From Holtermanniella nyarrowii (taxonomy: Eukaryota; Basidiomycota; Tremellomycetes; Holtermanniales): DNA of 64,000 nucleotides. Location: contig BCIT01000007.1 in NCBI GenBank assembly GCA_001600035.1, positions 186,001-250,000 on the forward strand, read 5' to 3'. Positions 10,195 through 21,218 of the stretch are shown one piece after another. The stretch's first letter is position 1. Each line of letters begins with the position of its first letter. The position numbers and the translations under genes are program-made. The notes beneath the pieces are model-generated. The model was not told the DNA's origin. It was given only the letters and a program-made list of their open reading frames with translations, and searched no databases.

Positions 10195-13100
10195 TCAAGA
10201 AGCAACATAGAGTTCGACGCTGTTGTGTCGACTGCCCTCGAATGCGAGTTGAACGTCGTCATCGCAGGCAACAAGGATCCGGTCATCATCTTCGTCTTTG
10301 TAGTAGAGACGAAGAGGCGCGTCTTCTTTGCGCCCACCACAAAGGCGGACCTTTTTCTGCACCTTTTCGGCGAGGGTCGCAAAGGGAATGTTGGGTGAGA
10401 CGCCAATGACAAAGAGATCCTACACTGTCAGCTCGCTCCAGTGCATGGCAAGACGGAAAACTCACGTTGAAAAAGTGGACTTTGCACATCATGAGATGAC
10501 CGCGACCGCTATCCCCACTGCCCTGCCTCGACACCGGCGCACTGCCATTCAGGTTACCGTAGCTGTACGGCGTCACTGGCGAATGACTAGACGTCTCAGA
10601 CGTCTCAGTCGCATTGCTACCAGCACTCGCACGCTTGAGGTATGCCGAACTACTATTTGTCGAAGAGCTCGTGCCCAGCGTCGATTTCGATGCAGTGTAT
10701 GGCGAATCTTGCTCGCCCCATGTCTGAGGCGACATGCGCCCTGCAGGTACCGGGGGAAGGGAGGAAGACACCTGAGGCATTTGATAGACGTTTGGGGAAG
10801 ACGCACTTCGCATGCGCAAAGGAGGAGGTTGAGGGTTCTGCAAGGTCGGCGTCATACCCTGCGAAGGTGTTCGGCTCATATCGGTGCGCATGCCCAGCCG
10901 CGAAGGTGGACCGCGCACAGTACCATCAGACCCGCCACTGGAGTAAAAGCTGGGATATGAAGGCTGTGGCGTCTCGTCGTCCTCTTCGCTCGCCCTGCCA
11001 AGCTTTGCCTGACTCATCTGACTCTTCAACGGTCGTACACCAGATGGGTTCCCAAAGGAAGCATCTGATGTCGTGGATGAAGTCGACATGAGTCGAGGCA
11101 TGGGCGGCATAGCAGGCAAGCTAGCGGACGGGTGCTGGCTTCGCCACTGCTGCATGTTCGGCCCGTTTTGATCTTCCGTGTAGGCCCGCGCTCGCATGAG
11201 CTCTGCTTGGCGATCTGGAGGTAACCCCTGCGTACTCTGCGTGCGTCGAGCACCCAAGGGAATGGCAGCGGCCGGGTACGGCCCACTTGGCGTCGAGCGC
11301 CCGCTTCTGGAAAACGCCTCGTCCGATTCCCACCTATCTTCAGGCTGATAGTAGTTGAAGCCACCGTGAGGCGGCCTTTCAACTGCCGGTGTGATCGGAG
11401 CGAACTGCGAGGCCGGCGAAGTGTAATGAGATGGCGACTGGCGCCGCTCTTGCGTATTGCGCTCAAGCCGAGCTGCAGCTTGGATCTTGACAAGATCGTG
11501 GATCTTGTCATTCCACTTCCCCACCTGCTCCTCACTTCGACCAATCAAGACGAAAGAGTCCAGACCAGCAGGAGCAAGAGGCGTCGCCTGCACTCGCCAA
11601 AAGACCTCAAGAGCATAAGGCTGACCTAGCAATCATCAGCTTCAACTCCAAAATGAACAAGAGACTCACTGGACGACGGCACAAACTGCGTCTGACTGAT
11701 ATTCGCCACAAAGATCCGGCCCTTCAGCGCAAGAGGCTTCTTCGGCATCGACACCGGCTTGCCATTCGTCGATTTATCCTTCCTCAACATACTGGAGCTC
11801 TTGCTCATCTTCTTCGTGTCTTTACGATCAGGCATGACTTCCTTGCAGCAGAGCAACATCTTTTCAAACAAGAAGATGTGGTACTCGCGGACGTCTGTGC
11901 CTTTTGTAACGGAAAAGTGATCGTCCATGTAGAGTGGACCGAAGGATGCGAGATCATGACCTTTCCAATCCTCGACTCGCTCCCAGAGCTCACGTACAAT
12001 CGCAGCTTTCTCTTTAGAATCGAGGACGTCGTTGACGTCATTGGCGATCCGCACACTGGCTGCGAGACCATCTTCCAGTTCAGCCCGATGACGATACTCG
12101 TGCTTGGCCGTCTCCTTTAAGATAGCCTATACAGTCAGATCCACCATTTCACCAGAGCAAAACGCACCTCGAGCAGTAGCTTGTATTTGGTCACTCTCTG
12201 AATCGGCTTGATCAAAAAAGCAGACAGCTCAGTCTCCGGGTTCAAGCAAGGCTTCTCCCCCTCCGGTAGCTCTTCCCCTCTCTTCAAGTTGGCCATCTCG
12301 GAAGTAATCAACGAGGCAGCGTCAATGAAATTGGCGCAGTACGGCCCGTAGACTGTGAAATCCCGCTCCTGGCCCGTCAGCCTCATCTACCATTGACAGA
12401 CACGTACAAATTCGACAAAAGGATACCCCCAACGACCTTCACACCACGCCGTCGGCCCAATCTCCTGTACAGGTTCATACTGTGTCTCGAGCTGCGTCAA
12501 GAACCGACGCTATCCATATCAGCGTCCATCCTCATCATCACTCGCAGAAAACGTACATGGAAATCAAGCACCCTGCCCAGATTCGAAAACATCAAATGTA
12601 CAGTATCCGGCGTCACGAGCTGATACTGCAGTAATTCCCTCGAATAGCGCTGCAAGACTTCCAATTCCTGCACATAGGTTTTTTCACTCGCCACGAGCTC
12701 TTCAACACTTTTGTACGCCGAGGAGGCCGAGCCCGCCATGGAAGTCCTTCGACTCGCTTCGCCATTCCGCTCGTTGCCGTGCAAACCGGCATGCATTGTA
12801 GCAGCCATGGTATGAATACCACCTGCTCCAGGCCCAGTCCCGCCCATTGAAAACGGAATATCGTACGAAGAAGCCGCATCCTGAGACTGCAACGCAAAGT
12901 TTGAGATAGAGTGATGGTGCGAATGTGCCGAGTGAAGAAAGGGAGTGGTAGGTGATGTAGGTGAAGTGAGTGCCGAAGTTGGCATGGAATCAAGAATTAG
13001 ATCAACCGTGTAAAGCACCTTCATCAGTCCCCCCGTATCTTCACCCCAAAGTTCATGTACCGCCCAAAGCTCATCACTCTCATGCCACCGTCCATCCTTC

Positions 13101-13722
13101 TTCAATTTCCACATGGCCATTGAGAAACTCGCGATGTACCTTTTGCAAGCCTTTGCGTTTTCAGGCTGGCGAGCCCATTCGTGGACGCCGTTGGGCGCAC
13201 TGGCGAAATCGGGAAAGTCGTATTTGAGGTGTTCAGGGGCTGGTAAGGAGGAGAAGAGGGTCGAGGTTGGGTCGGAGAACGCGGGGAGGAGGAGGTTGTA
13301 GAGGTGGATGAGGGAGGAACCGAGTCGGAGGGTATGGCAGACGTGAATGACTACGTTTTGTGGTTCGGCAGTGAGTGGTTGTTCTGAAAGTCAGTGAAAG
13401 CCGATGACGTTTCCAAGAGCAAACATACGAAGAAACTCGCGAAAGCCGTCTACTCGCTTGAGCCGTTTCCGTAGATCAGAGCAAGTCTGATACAATGACT
13501 TTGTACTTGACAAAGCAGCAGTCTTCAATGCCAAGGCATTTTGCCTGTCCATCAGCTTTTGCCGACCGCACCGCTCTTGGAAACTCACGGATTCAGAGGC
13601 ATATGAATACTCTGGATATCCAATAGAGGCAATGGTGTGCTTGGACCCGGCGCCATACTGATCCCACCTCCAGAATTACTTCCTGCTGATACACTGCCTA
13701 ATCTTCGACGTGCGGCCGCCAT
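10195..13722 (-). CDS. CDC24: CDC24-type guanine nucleotide exchange factor for Cdc42/Rho
   Basis: A scaffold GEF that activates Cdc42 at sites of polarised growth. Domains run in order. First is an N-terminal CDC24 calponin-like region (LGSSLIHLYNLLLPAF to AMWKLKKDGRWHE). Next comes a DH (RhoGEF) domain starting SVEELVASEKTYVQELEVLQ, then a PH domain with YHIFLFEKMLLCCKE and KGRIFVANISQTQF. A long Ser/Pro-rich linker follows, then a C-terminal PB1 domain whose OPCA motif is YKDEDDDRILVACDDD. Many short introns split it. The last one (about 10424-10467) separates the linker from PB1. I chose the ATG at 13722 (MAAARRRLG). An upstream in-frame ATG at 13899 would add about 59 residues but crosses two undetermined bases. 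PB1 predicts a Bem1/Scd2-type scaffold partner. Confidence 0.92.
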
Positions 13723-15023
13723 GGTTGTTGCGGCGGTGTCTGTGCCAGGCAACGAAAGGGGNTCGAAGAGGGNGATGATCACAAAGGAGGGTAACCGGGA
13801 GATGGACGGGATATCAAGGATGGATTGGATGTGGTGATCAATGGGACAGAGGTAGATCAGCAGCGATCCTCGATGAATACTCGATGCGTCTGAACTCACG
13901 CGGTCACGCTCTTCTCAAGCTCAAGCAAAGGATGGCCTTTGCTACTCTGCACGTCGCGTCCTTGGGTTAATGACAGCCGAGCCTGAGACTTGGTATTACG
14001 CGTATCTAGCACAGTAGGTAGGTGGGAAGAAGAGAAAGGGGACAAGATGCAAGAAGGGGTGATGAGGGGTGCCAATGTCGAAAAAGATCAAGCCCGTTGG
14101 GCTCGTGCGAGGCGCTAGGGGTCCAGCCCTGAGTGAAAGTGAACTAATTTAGCGAGCTTGGCAAAGTTGCGGTCGAGAGTAGTTGTAGCTGACTAGAGCA
14201 GCAAGGGAGGTAGGAAGAGACGCGACGAACTAGAGGCACGCGTCTTTGAAAAAACTCGTGCAAGGATAAGTAAAGGGGTAGAGGTTGGTGTTTCAAGTTG
14301 TTATGGATGACGACTTGATGGCTTGTAATCAGAGATGTGTTCGAACCGAGGTATGCCCTGTAGTCTGACGAGTGATGAAGACCAGCTTCTATGATGTTGA
14401 CAAGCTTGCCGTGTACAGGTGGGGATGTTGTTGGTGTTGGCCACGATCGCGGTGGGTCGCACTCCGGGTCGGGAATGTCCGAGCTAAGCTATTCGCGTCG
14501 TTGGATATACAGTTTTTCGCGTCTCTTCTTGCCTTGTTTTTCCCTGATTCTGTCTGCCTTGTACAATTTCCTTGTACTCTCTTCAAAGTGGATTCTATCC
14601 CCAAAAACGGGTTACAAGTCCCAAAGGCCTCTAAAAGCGGTAAAAGCCACCAACCAGTTCAAGGGAACGCGTAAAGTCTATTGTTGATTGACAACCTGCC
14701 CTGCTTTCTTCTTTGTTTGCTCTGTTTGAATCACCGTACGGTATGTAATCCCGAAACAAACTAGGCTAGGTCCCTGCCCTGTCGGCGCTAGCAAACGTCG
14801 CAATCTGCCTTTCCTCAATGATTCACCGTTCGCTTGCTCGTCAACAGAGTGCGACGAGTCGGTAATCCTACTTGATGGGGTGTTTATCTCATCAACCGAC
14901 CTGAACTAGTCCACATAGATGCTATGATTGCCGTGGTCTTGAAGCGAGCATGACGGGCATCATCCTCAGCTGCTCGAAGAATTCAAGATGCATTTGCTGA
15001 ACCGACAGGCATGACATGCGCGT
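13723..15023. other. 1.3-kb intergenic region upstream of CDC24
   Basis: Two undetermined bases lie near 13762 and 13773. No gene is seen. It probably holds the long 5' UTR and promoter of CDC24 and the 3' end of the PRA1 gene. A plus frame at about 14391-14687 is Leu/Ser-rich but has no motif. Confidence 0.4.
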
Positions 15024-15852
15024 TTATACAGTCTCCAATCCTCCATATTCACTGTCACATCAGCCCATCCGTACCAACCCACATCAAGACATACCTCTCA
15101 ACACCAGGTTCCATCAGACTAGCATGTCCAAAGATCAAGATCGCACTACTTCCAACGAGCCAGAAGATGGTCGCAAAAGGCGCAGCCCACCAAAGGACTG
15201 GAATCCCAATCACGAACAAGCCCGTGTAGAGGGATTTCTGCGTAATAACTTGATTTCCGACTTGAACGGGTTCCGGTGCTGCGCATTGTCAGATGCGTGA
15301 GGGGAGGGAGAGACATACCGAAACGGTTGATGGCTGTAAAGCCTCCGATGAGGAAAAGAAGTGCAAACAAGAGGAGGTAGTTTGTGATTCTTTGTCGGCC
15401 GTCAGTTTCAATCCACAAGCCAATGCTGAGCATACGCACAAAGCATAGATGGCAAGTATAGCAATAACAATTCCATAGTTACCAGAGAAATGCCGAGTGT
15501 TATACGAGATTCTCTGTATCCGTCAGCAAGCGAACAAGGGCTAACGAGGATTAACTCACCGTTGTTGCCTCATTCAAGTCTTTAGGCCTCGACACTTGAC
15601 GATGATCAAACTTTTTGAAGTCAGCTACACGCTCGGATTTCACCTCCCGATACTTGCAAACTCGCTAGCAGGTCTCAAATTCGACAACTTGGTCTCCTGC
15701 ATCGTCAATCACTACCGCCCTCGCACACCAGTGCGTATCATTTCACGTACTCTGAAGTTTTGGGCGACCTCTTGTACTTTGAATACCATCTCCATGATGC
15801 TGATATCTCCTTCGAGTGGGTCGTAGTCTCTTGAAGAATGCAACTGCTGCAT
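15024..15852 (-). CDS. PRA1 family protein (prenylated Rab acceptor, Yip3-like)
   Basis: A protein of about 182 residues with the PRA1 layout: N-terminal cytosolic segment, NLRPASEF-FDHRQVSRPKDL, then NTRHFSGNYGIV, and two hydrophobic hairpins (residues about 75-110 and 130-165). It ends in an acidic ESEYGGLETV tail typical of the family. It sits in ER/Golgi membranes and binds prenylated Rab GTPases. The SEF-FDH junction is created by a GC-AG intron (15611-15657, donor GCAAGT). Reading through it would stop in frame, so the non-canonical splice is required. The last short intron falls just before the SEYGGLETV end. The start at 15850-15852 (MQQLHSSR) was chosen as the first ATG in the open frame. 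Confidence 0.88.
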
Positions 15853-16361
15853 GCATATGGCCTACACCGCCGCCGGAACCGACCCCTTACGTAACCCCAC
15901 CCCACGCGCCCTTCAGCTTCACCTTGAGCGCATTGCTCAGAACAATGACACCAAACACCAGCTTGACCAGGTTGCCTCGCGCCAATGTTTCATGGCGTAA
16001 CGGGGTGTATAGTTGAGCGTACAGTGAACCTCCTCCCTCCAGATTTTTCCTTTTTGCAAAAGAAGGTAGAACGGGTCCCGCGGTGTTAGTTTACTCAAAG
16101 CGGGATGGGGCAGGGTGGTATGAGGATCGTGGTGACAGCACGGCTGAGAAGCATGTACTTTGTGCGGGGCCGCTCGGGCTTCTTGGCTGTTGATTCACGG
16201 GGACATTTAGAAGCTTTCTTGTACTTTATATGTAGGCATCAATGCAATGTACATCAGTTTTGCAAAACTAGTCAGTGGCTCCACGGCTCGCCAGCGCGTG
16301 CTGACTGCGGTGATTCAATCATACGTCGTTACAATCTATACATGTTTGTAAGACGTGACGC
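15853..16361. other. Intergenic, no gene seen
   Basis: This separates the PRA1 gene (start 15852) from the 3' end of the next minus-strand gene. No supportable gene. Confidence 0.4.
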
Positions 16362-16994
16362 CTACTCGGCTCGTCCTTTGCCTTTCCCGCTTGGAGGCGG
16401 TCCGTCTAGCGCCTCCATCTCATCTTCGTCCGCCCCATCGTCAATTGAAGGCAAGGTATACACTGGATCCTCAAACGTCCCTATCCATCAATCATTGCAG
16501 TATCATTCCGCGTCAGCAGCCACAACGCACCATCTTCTCCCCGGAAACTTGATCAAGTGTCAGCACCGTCTCAAACAACGAACCAAATACACACCTCACA
16601 AACACCTTTTCCCACCGATGCCACCCCATAGACCTGATACTCTTCTTCTCATCCTCCGCCAGACTCCTCATCCCAACATCAACACTCAAATCAGCACCTT
16701 CAACCGGAACTTTGGGCTCGTAAAGCTGAATATCCTTGACGGATTTCGGGAGCTCTGTTGTGGAACTCGACCGTAATGGCTCAAGAGCTGCGAGGAATTG
16801 AGTCTTGAGCTGAGCAAGGGTTCTGAGATGTCAGTGGTACAGAAGAAGGAGACAAGGGCGTACGTTGTATCAGCGACAGAGAGGAGGACAGTCGAGTGGA
16901 AGAAATGGAATGAGATGTGGTGGATGTTGGATCCTTTTGGAGGCTACATATTGTCAGAACTGAAAAGCCGCTTTCATCAAGCTTGACTTGCCAT
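16362..16994 (-). CDS. Conserved-looking protein, possible ubiquitin-like fold (about 148 aa)
   Basis: I do not recognise a named family. Exons chain cleanly into a protein of about 148 residues. The start MPPKGSNIHHISF leads into alternating hydrophobic strands (HFFHSTVLLSVADTTTLAQL), a helix (KTQFLAALEPLR) and DIQLYEPKVP. The end is acidic then basic (DDGADEDEMEALDG, GPPPSGKGKGRAE). Strand-strand-helix order suggests a ubiquitin-like N-terminus, by inference only. The first exon is just the ATG (16992-16994, in a good CCACCATGG context), followed by a 48-nt GC-AG intron (16944-16991). Read unspliced, the ATG gives MASQA and stops. Four introns in all, each with a CTGAC or CTGAT-like branch site. 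Confidence 0.7.
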
Positions 16995-17756
16995 GGTGGA
17001 GCTTGCGATCTTTCGTAACTGGAGGGTTGCGATGAACAAGTGAAGAGCGTACGTCAAGTTAAGCTTGAGCTGCAGCTGAGAGTTCAGCTTCGCTAGAGCC
17101 GCTAGCAACCCGGAACCATCCAGGGTGTGATCGATGTCAGAAGTCAATGTTGTGTTTGCGACTGAGAGATTGCATATGGGCGCGAATGAAATGCGCCAAT
17201 TCCAGAGACTGGAGTGACTGTCTGCGCCTAGGCAGCTCCGTCACCACATCCGGCCAATCAAGCTCAAGCCTTCTTGATTGAGCAAGGACAGTAGTCAAGC
17301 AGTAGTTTGTTTTGACGGGAACGTAACTAGATTCATACATAACGATCAAAGCTCACCGCCCCAGCCAAGCTATTCGCAGAGTCCTACATGAGAGTTTGAC
17401 ACTAGCAAAACAAATAAATGCATCAAAATCATCGAGATCTATACCCTCTTAGCATACCAGCCCACTTTTGTAACCCAAAGCGAACCAGAATAAAAGAGGC
17501 CGGCGACCCGTCGACCCGCCCCGAAAGGTCAGGAAGCGGGACACGCCGGTGGCTTGCTTTAGGCTTTCTTTTTGACCCCTCGCCGCCGTGGAATGGTGGA
17601 GCGAGGGGCTTCGAAAGAGCCAGTGGAGGGAAGAGTTAGTAGTAGCAACAGCTAAAGAATTGGACGCGCGTGGATGAAATGTTAGATCATGTAATGCATC
17701 GTATCCTGTTGATCGTGAGCTTTGCTTGTTGTAAAATTGACTCACCTGCTACACAT
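16995..17756. other. Intergenic, weak minus-strand frame only
   Basis: A minus frame at 17137-17349 ends in a helical-looking segment (SLQSLELAHFIRAHMQSL) and might be a terminal exon. I could not build an upstream exon to it, so it is not called. Confidence 0.3.
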
Positions 17757-18509
17757 TTATAGTCTTCTAGCCTTCCTGGCGCGCGTACCGCCGATCTTGA
17801 TTGCTGTGCGGTCCTCGACCCTGACAAGCATGTTCCTGATTCCATCACCCTCTGGCCCACTCAGCGCCGCCGCGACAGCATCACGTCCCTGTCCTGCCAA
17901 CCCACTAAACGCCACACAAACATTGACAACCTTGCGGTTCTGGTTGTAGTACGCCTCGTACTCCTTCATGCGCTCAAACGTCTTCAACGCAGCTTGATGA
18001 GCCGCCTCATAACTCGATCGCTGCGAGTTCTTAAACGTGACGTCTGTCCCACCCGAGATGGTTGGAAAGCAGGGACCAAGGTGATCGGCAAATGTCAAGA
18101 GGGTGTTGTTGCGCGTCGAAGTAACAGTGAGTGTGTGTGTAGAGTTGACGTTGGAGGAGTGGCCTTGAGTGATTCTGTGCACTTCAGGCTCGGGGTTGTA
18201 GTGAGGAGGTTTTTTGAATGAAGCTTTGCGACCTCTGCGGATCGGAGCAGTGACGTTGACTACTTCAGGCGCCATCGACGGAATCGATGAGCCTCTGCTG
18301 GATGCCGAAGCAGGTGCCGCAAAAGAATCGAGCAAGTCATTCAAGGTTGCCCCAGGTGCATCGGGTGATTTTTCAGCCCGCCGACTCGAGCTTGCCGCAA
18401 GGCCAGCGCGAGACGACGTTGCGAAAGCCGCACTCGACTGACCTACGCGCAAGAGGTAGGGAAGGGGAGAAGCAGTGTAGGAAAGGGCATTGCGGATGGC
18501 AAAGCTCAT
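17757..18509 (-). CDS. Mitochondrial small-subunit ribosomal protein uS11m
   Basis: A 250-residue single-exon frame. The C-terminal half is a uS11 (bacterial S11) domain: STRNNTLLTFADHLG, SGGTDVTFKNSQRSSYEAAH, VCVAFSGLAGQGRDAVAAAL and a conserved Arg-rich end VRVEDRTAIKIGGTRARKAR. The N-terminal 100 residues are Ser/Ala/Arg-rich with few acids, fitting a mitochondrial targeting sequence. The protein lines the platform of the mitoribosome small subunit near the mRNA exit. Its promoter region is shared with the PHYHD1-like gene on the other strand, 188 bp between start codons. Confidence 0.93.
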   Translation of the reverse strand: MSFAIRNALSYTASPLPYLLRVGQSSAAFATSSRAGLAASSSRRAEKSPDAPGATLNDLLDSFAAPASASSRGSSIPSMAPEVVNVTAPIRRGRKASFKKPPHYNPEPEVHRITQGHSSNVNSTHTLTVTSTRNNTLLTFADHLGPCFPTISGGTDVTFKNSQRSSYEAAHQAALKTFERMKEYEAYYNQNRKVVNVCVAFSGLAGQGRDAVAAALSGPEGDGIRNMLVRVEDRTAIKIGGTRARKARRL

Positions 18510-18697
18510 TGTGGAAAAGAGAAGTTGACGGTGGAAGCAGCAGCGCGGTCGGGAATTTGGCTCAAGCGATTCGGAGTTTGGGTTACTTCTACATTAGTAC
18601 CAGGATTTAGGCGCGCGAGGCGCTACTGGCGGGCAACTAGCTCGTTACCCAGCGCTGAAAGGGCCAGCTTCACGTCATCCGCTCAGCAGTACCTAGT
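18510..18697. promoter_or_regulatory. Short divergent promoter region
   Basis: Only 188 bp separate the start codons of uS11m (minus) and the PHYHD1-type gene (plus), so this must hold both promoters or one bidirectional promoter. No motif was assigned. Confidence 0.5.
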
Positions 18698-19876
18698 ATG
18701 GCTATCTTATCCCAAGAGCAGCTGCAGCAGTTTCAAGACGATGGGTCAGTGAGATTGCACATCGTCTGTCGCAGCTCACGCAGCTAGCTATCTCGTCATT
18801 CCAGGATTCTTCGATGACAAAGCCACAGGTGCTATGCGTGCTCAAGCCCGCAAGCTCCTTGATGATTTCAAGATCGAAGGGCATCCTATGGCATGTCGCA
18901 CTCAAAGAATCCAGCTCATATCTGACAAAGTAGACAACCTTCACAACTGAAGAAGACGGCGAGCACGTCGGAGACGAATACTTTCTGAACTCGGGAGATA
19001 AGGTCAGCTCGCACTTCCTTGTTGACTTGTACTTACAGTACCAAGATTCGCTACTTCCTTGAACCTTCGTCACTCTCTGCACCAACAGCGACGGAACCAT
19101 CCAAACTCCTCGTGCCAGCAAATCAATCGATCAACAAGATCGGCCACGCGTTAGCGCAGCTGGACCCTGTCTTCCACAAGTATACCATGGAAGAACCCCG
19201 GATCGCCGAGCTTGCCAAAGAGATTGGCGTGCACAAGAGCCCGAGAGTACTGCAGAGCATGATCATCTGCAAACAGCCAAAGATCGGCGGCAAAGGTGAG
19301 GCCGCTTGGAGCCAGTGCACGACTGACCAGCAGTGCCTGTGCATAACGACTCAACGTTCTTGTTTACTGATCCACCGAGTGCTGTCGGAGCTTGGGTGGC
19401 TTTGGAGGATTGTACATCAACTAACGGCTGCCTCGTGAGCTCTCTTCTTCGGAGTAGACTGACAGCAGTCATTTCTTCCAGGGTCACACAAACGCGCACG
19501 CATAGCCTCACGCTTCGTCCGCCTCGCAAACGGCGGCACAGGCTTTGAGGCCATTCCAGGTGTCGAGCCAAATGAAGAACAATGGGAGAAGGAAGAAGGC
19601 TGGAGACAAGCTGCCTGCGAAGCTGGCGCTTTGGTCCTGATCCACGGTATGTCTCTTACTGCTTGCGCGGGCAAAGCTGATGGGTGCTAGGGAGCGTGAT
19701 GCACCTTTCGCCACCGAATCATTCAGACAAGTCGAGGTTGATTTATACATTTCATATGATTGAGGGTGAGGGTGCTGTGTATGATGAGAAGAATTGGTGA
19801 GTGCAGGGAATGGAATGGCTGTTGAGTTTTCAGGCTGCAGCCGACAGAGGCGATGCCATTTCCAGAACTGTTGTGA
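18698..19876 (+). CDS. Phytanoyl-CoA dioxygenase domain protein, PHYHD1 type
   Basis: An Fe(II)/2-oxoglutarate dioxygenase close to animal PHYHD1 along its length: [16 protein letters not shown] start, [29 protein letters not shown], then the metal motif VHNDSTF (H-x-D). [36 protein letters not shown] (distal His) and [10 protein letters not shown] (2-oxoglutarate Arg region) follow, ending [15 protein letters not shown]. About 300 residues in eight exons. It has no peroxisomal PTS1 at the C-terminus, so it is probably cytosolic. Intron 18891-18933 has a GC donor (GCATGT): the neighbouring GT option shifts the frame into a stop. The natural substrate of this subfamily is not settled. Confidence 0.92.
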
Positions 19877-20063
19877 TTTGGCGACGGTACGCGATCGGAC
19901 ACGGGAGATGCATACAGTGACACGAACGGACACGGGCCAGTGGCTTCGGCACACTAGGTATGTGCCTCGCGCTGGCTGGTTCACTCGCTCTGCAGCTAGA
20001 CGTGTGAAACGAGCGGGCTTTGAAGGTTGATGATCTACTTAGACCGAAGTGGTCTACTCGTCT

Positions 20064-20104
20064 ACTCAATACATCCGTGACTCCTTGACTTTTGTCCTAA
20101 AGAA
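20064..20104 (-). repeat. Copy of a short dispersed repeat
   Basis: On the minus strand this matches about 40 bp at 50152-50190 (plus strand), sharing ACAAAAGTCAAGGA and CGGATG-ATT-AGTA with a few mismatches. The two copies are 30 kb apart and inverted relative to each other. Confidence 0.45.
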
Positions 20105-20178
20105 TCCTTTCCGTCTCTTAACATTCTCTTGCTCATTTTGCCGATCGCTTGTGCGACCGCGATCATATCGATGAGCAA

Positions 20179-20470
20179 TCAGAAAGCAGATGCTCCCATG
20201 AGACCTTTCCATTTCACCATTGCCTCCGCCGCCTCCTTCTCTAGCATTTCTCCTGCCAACAAGATGAACGGCAGGAAGGGGCAAATCACCGCGTACATAA
20301 GACCCCAAAGTACCCTCTGTTGGCCCCTTTTTGCGATGAACCTTCTTCTGCGACGCCTTCACCGTGAGATACACTGCAATGATATCTTCGACAGGCTTAT
20401 CGTCAGGTAGCCACTGCAAGTAGAGCTGTGGACCGGAGTGGCCATCAGATCAACACGATACGACAAGCAT
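20179..20470 (-). pseudogene. Small single-TM protein gene, apparently frameshifted
   Basis: A start codon at 20468-20470 (M-L-V), a 36-nt intron beginning GTATCG, then LYLQWLPDDKPVEDIIAVYL and basic SQKKVHRKKG. In the next frame the sequence continues sensibly: GQQRVLWGLMYAVICPFLPF with a membrane segment, EMLEKEAAEAMVKWKGLMGA, stop at 20179. The two frames meet at a homopolymer (CCCCTTTTT on the plus strand, 20324-20332), where one missing or extra base would join them. No plausible intron explains the switch. The result would be a small membrane protein of about 90 residues. It may be an assembly error or a real mutation. I do not recognise the family. Confidence 0.45.
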
Positions 20471-21218
20471 GGTTCCTGTGTACGACGTCAGGCCCTTTGT
20501 TCCTTGACTTTGGCGGAGCTCCTTTGCTCCCAACTTCACTCTCTGAGAACATCCCTTGAGTTGATCGAGAGATTCCTTTGAGGCTTTGCGTATTATCCCA
20601 TCGGAGCCTGATCACATTGGTAAGCAGACGTATAAGCCACTGGGAGGATTGATTATTGTCAGACCTCCATCTTCAATGTCTTACGATGACGCCTTCAAAC
20701 ACGCCAAATCCGAGCTGGAGACCACTGCCATCACAATGCGATTGACCCAGTAGCAGCAAGAATCTTTCTTCGACACACTCATTCCGGCACTCCAGGAATT
20801 ACGCCAATGACAGTTGCGTCGACAACTCCAGCCAATTGAGCCGAGATCAAGTTGAACAGGCTGCAGGAGACCTTATAGATGAACATCTCAATGCGTTTAA
20901 CTCGCAAGCAGAGAGTTCCGAGAAGGAAGCTTTGATTCTGGTCTGCGCAAGATACGCACAGAAGGTCCAAGCTGCTCACAAACTGTTCGGCAGTTCGGCA
21001 GCGACGACTTGAGAAGACGACACGAGGTCGAGGACTGAGCATAACGGCTTACCGCTTCATAGCATAAGATGCACTAGTGCAACTGCGACCGATAAGACAG
21101 GGGCAGGGCCACGTTTTGAGTCCTCGACCGAGCTCATACGAGAAGTTTCGTTTGGTGAGATACTCTTACCGATCTCGACAGCAAAATCAGATCGCGCGAA
21201 GTGTGGCACATTCGCATC
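20471..21218. other. Intergenic, no gene recognised
   Basis: This lies between the small TM gene and the 3' end of the dynein intermediate chain gene. Minus frames at 20779-21042 have no motif. Confidence 0.4.

Noticed and set aside
10286-11632. Long minus frame continuing past the PB1 junction as an alternative CDC24 end
   Set aside because: The true end splices out about 10424-10467 and gives a complete PB1 domain; the read-through frame runs into sequence antisense to nothing meaningful and loses the OPCA motif.
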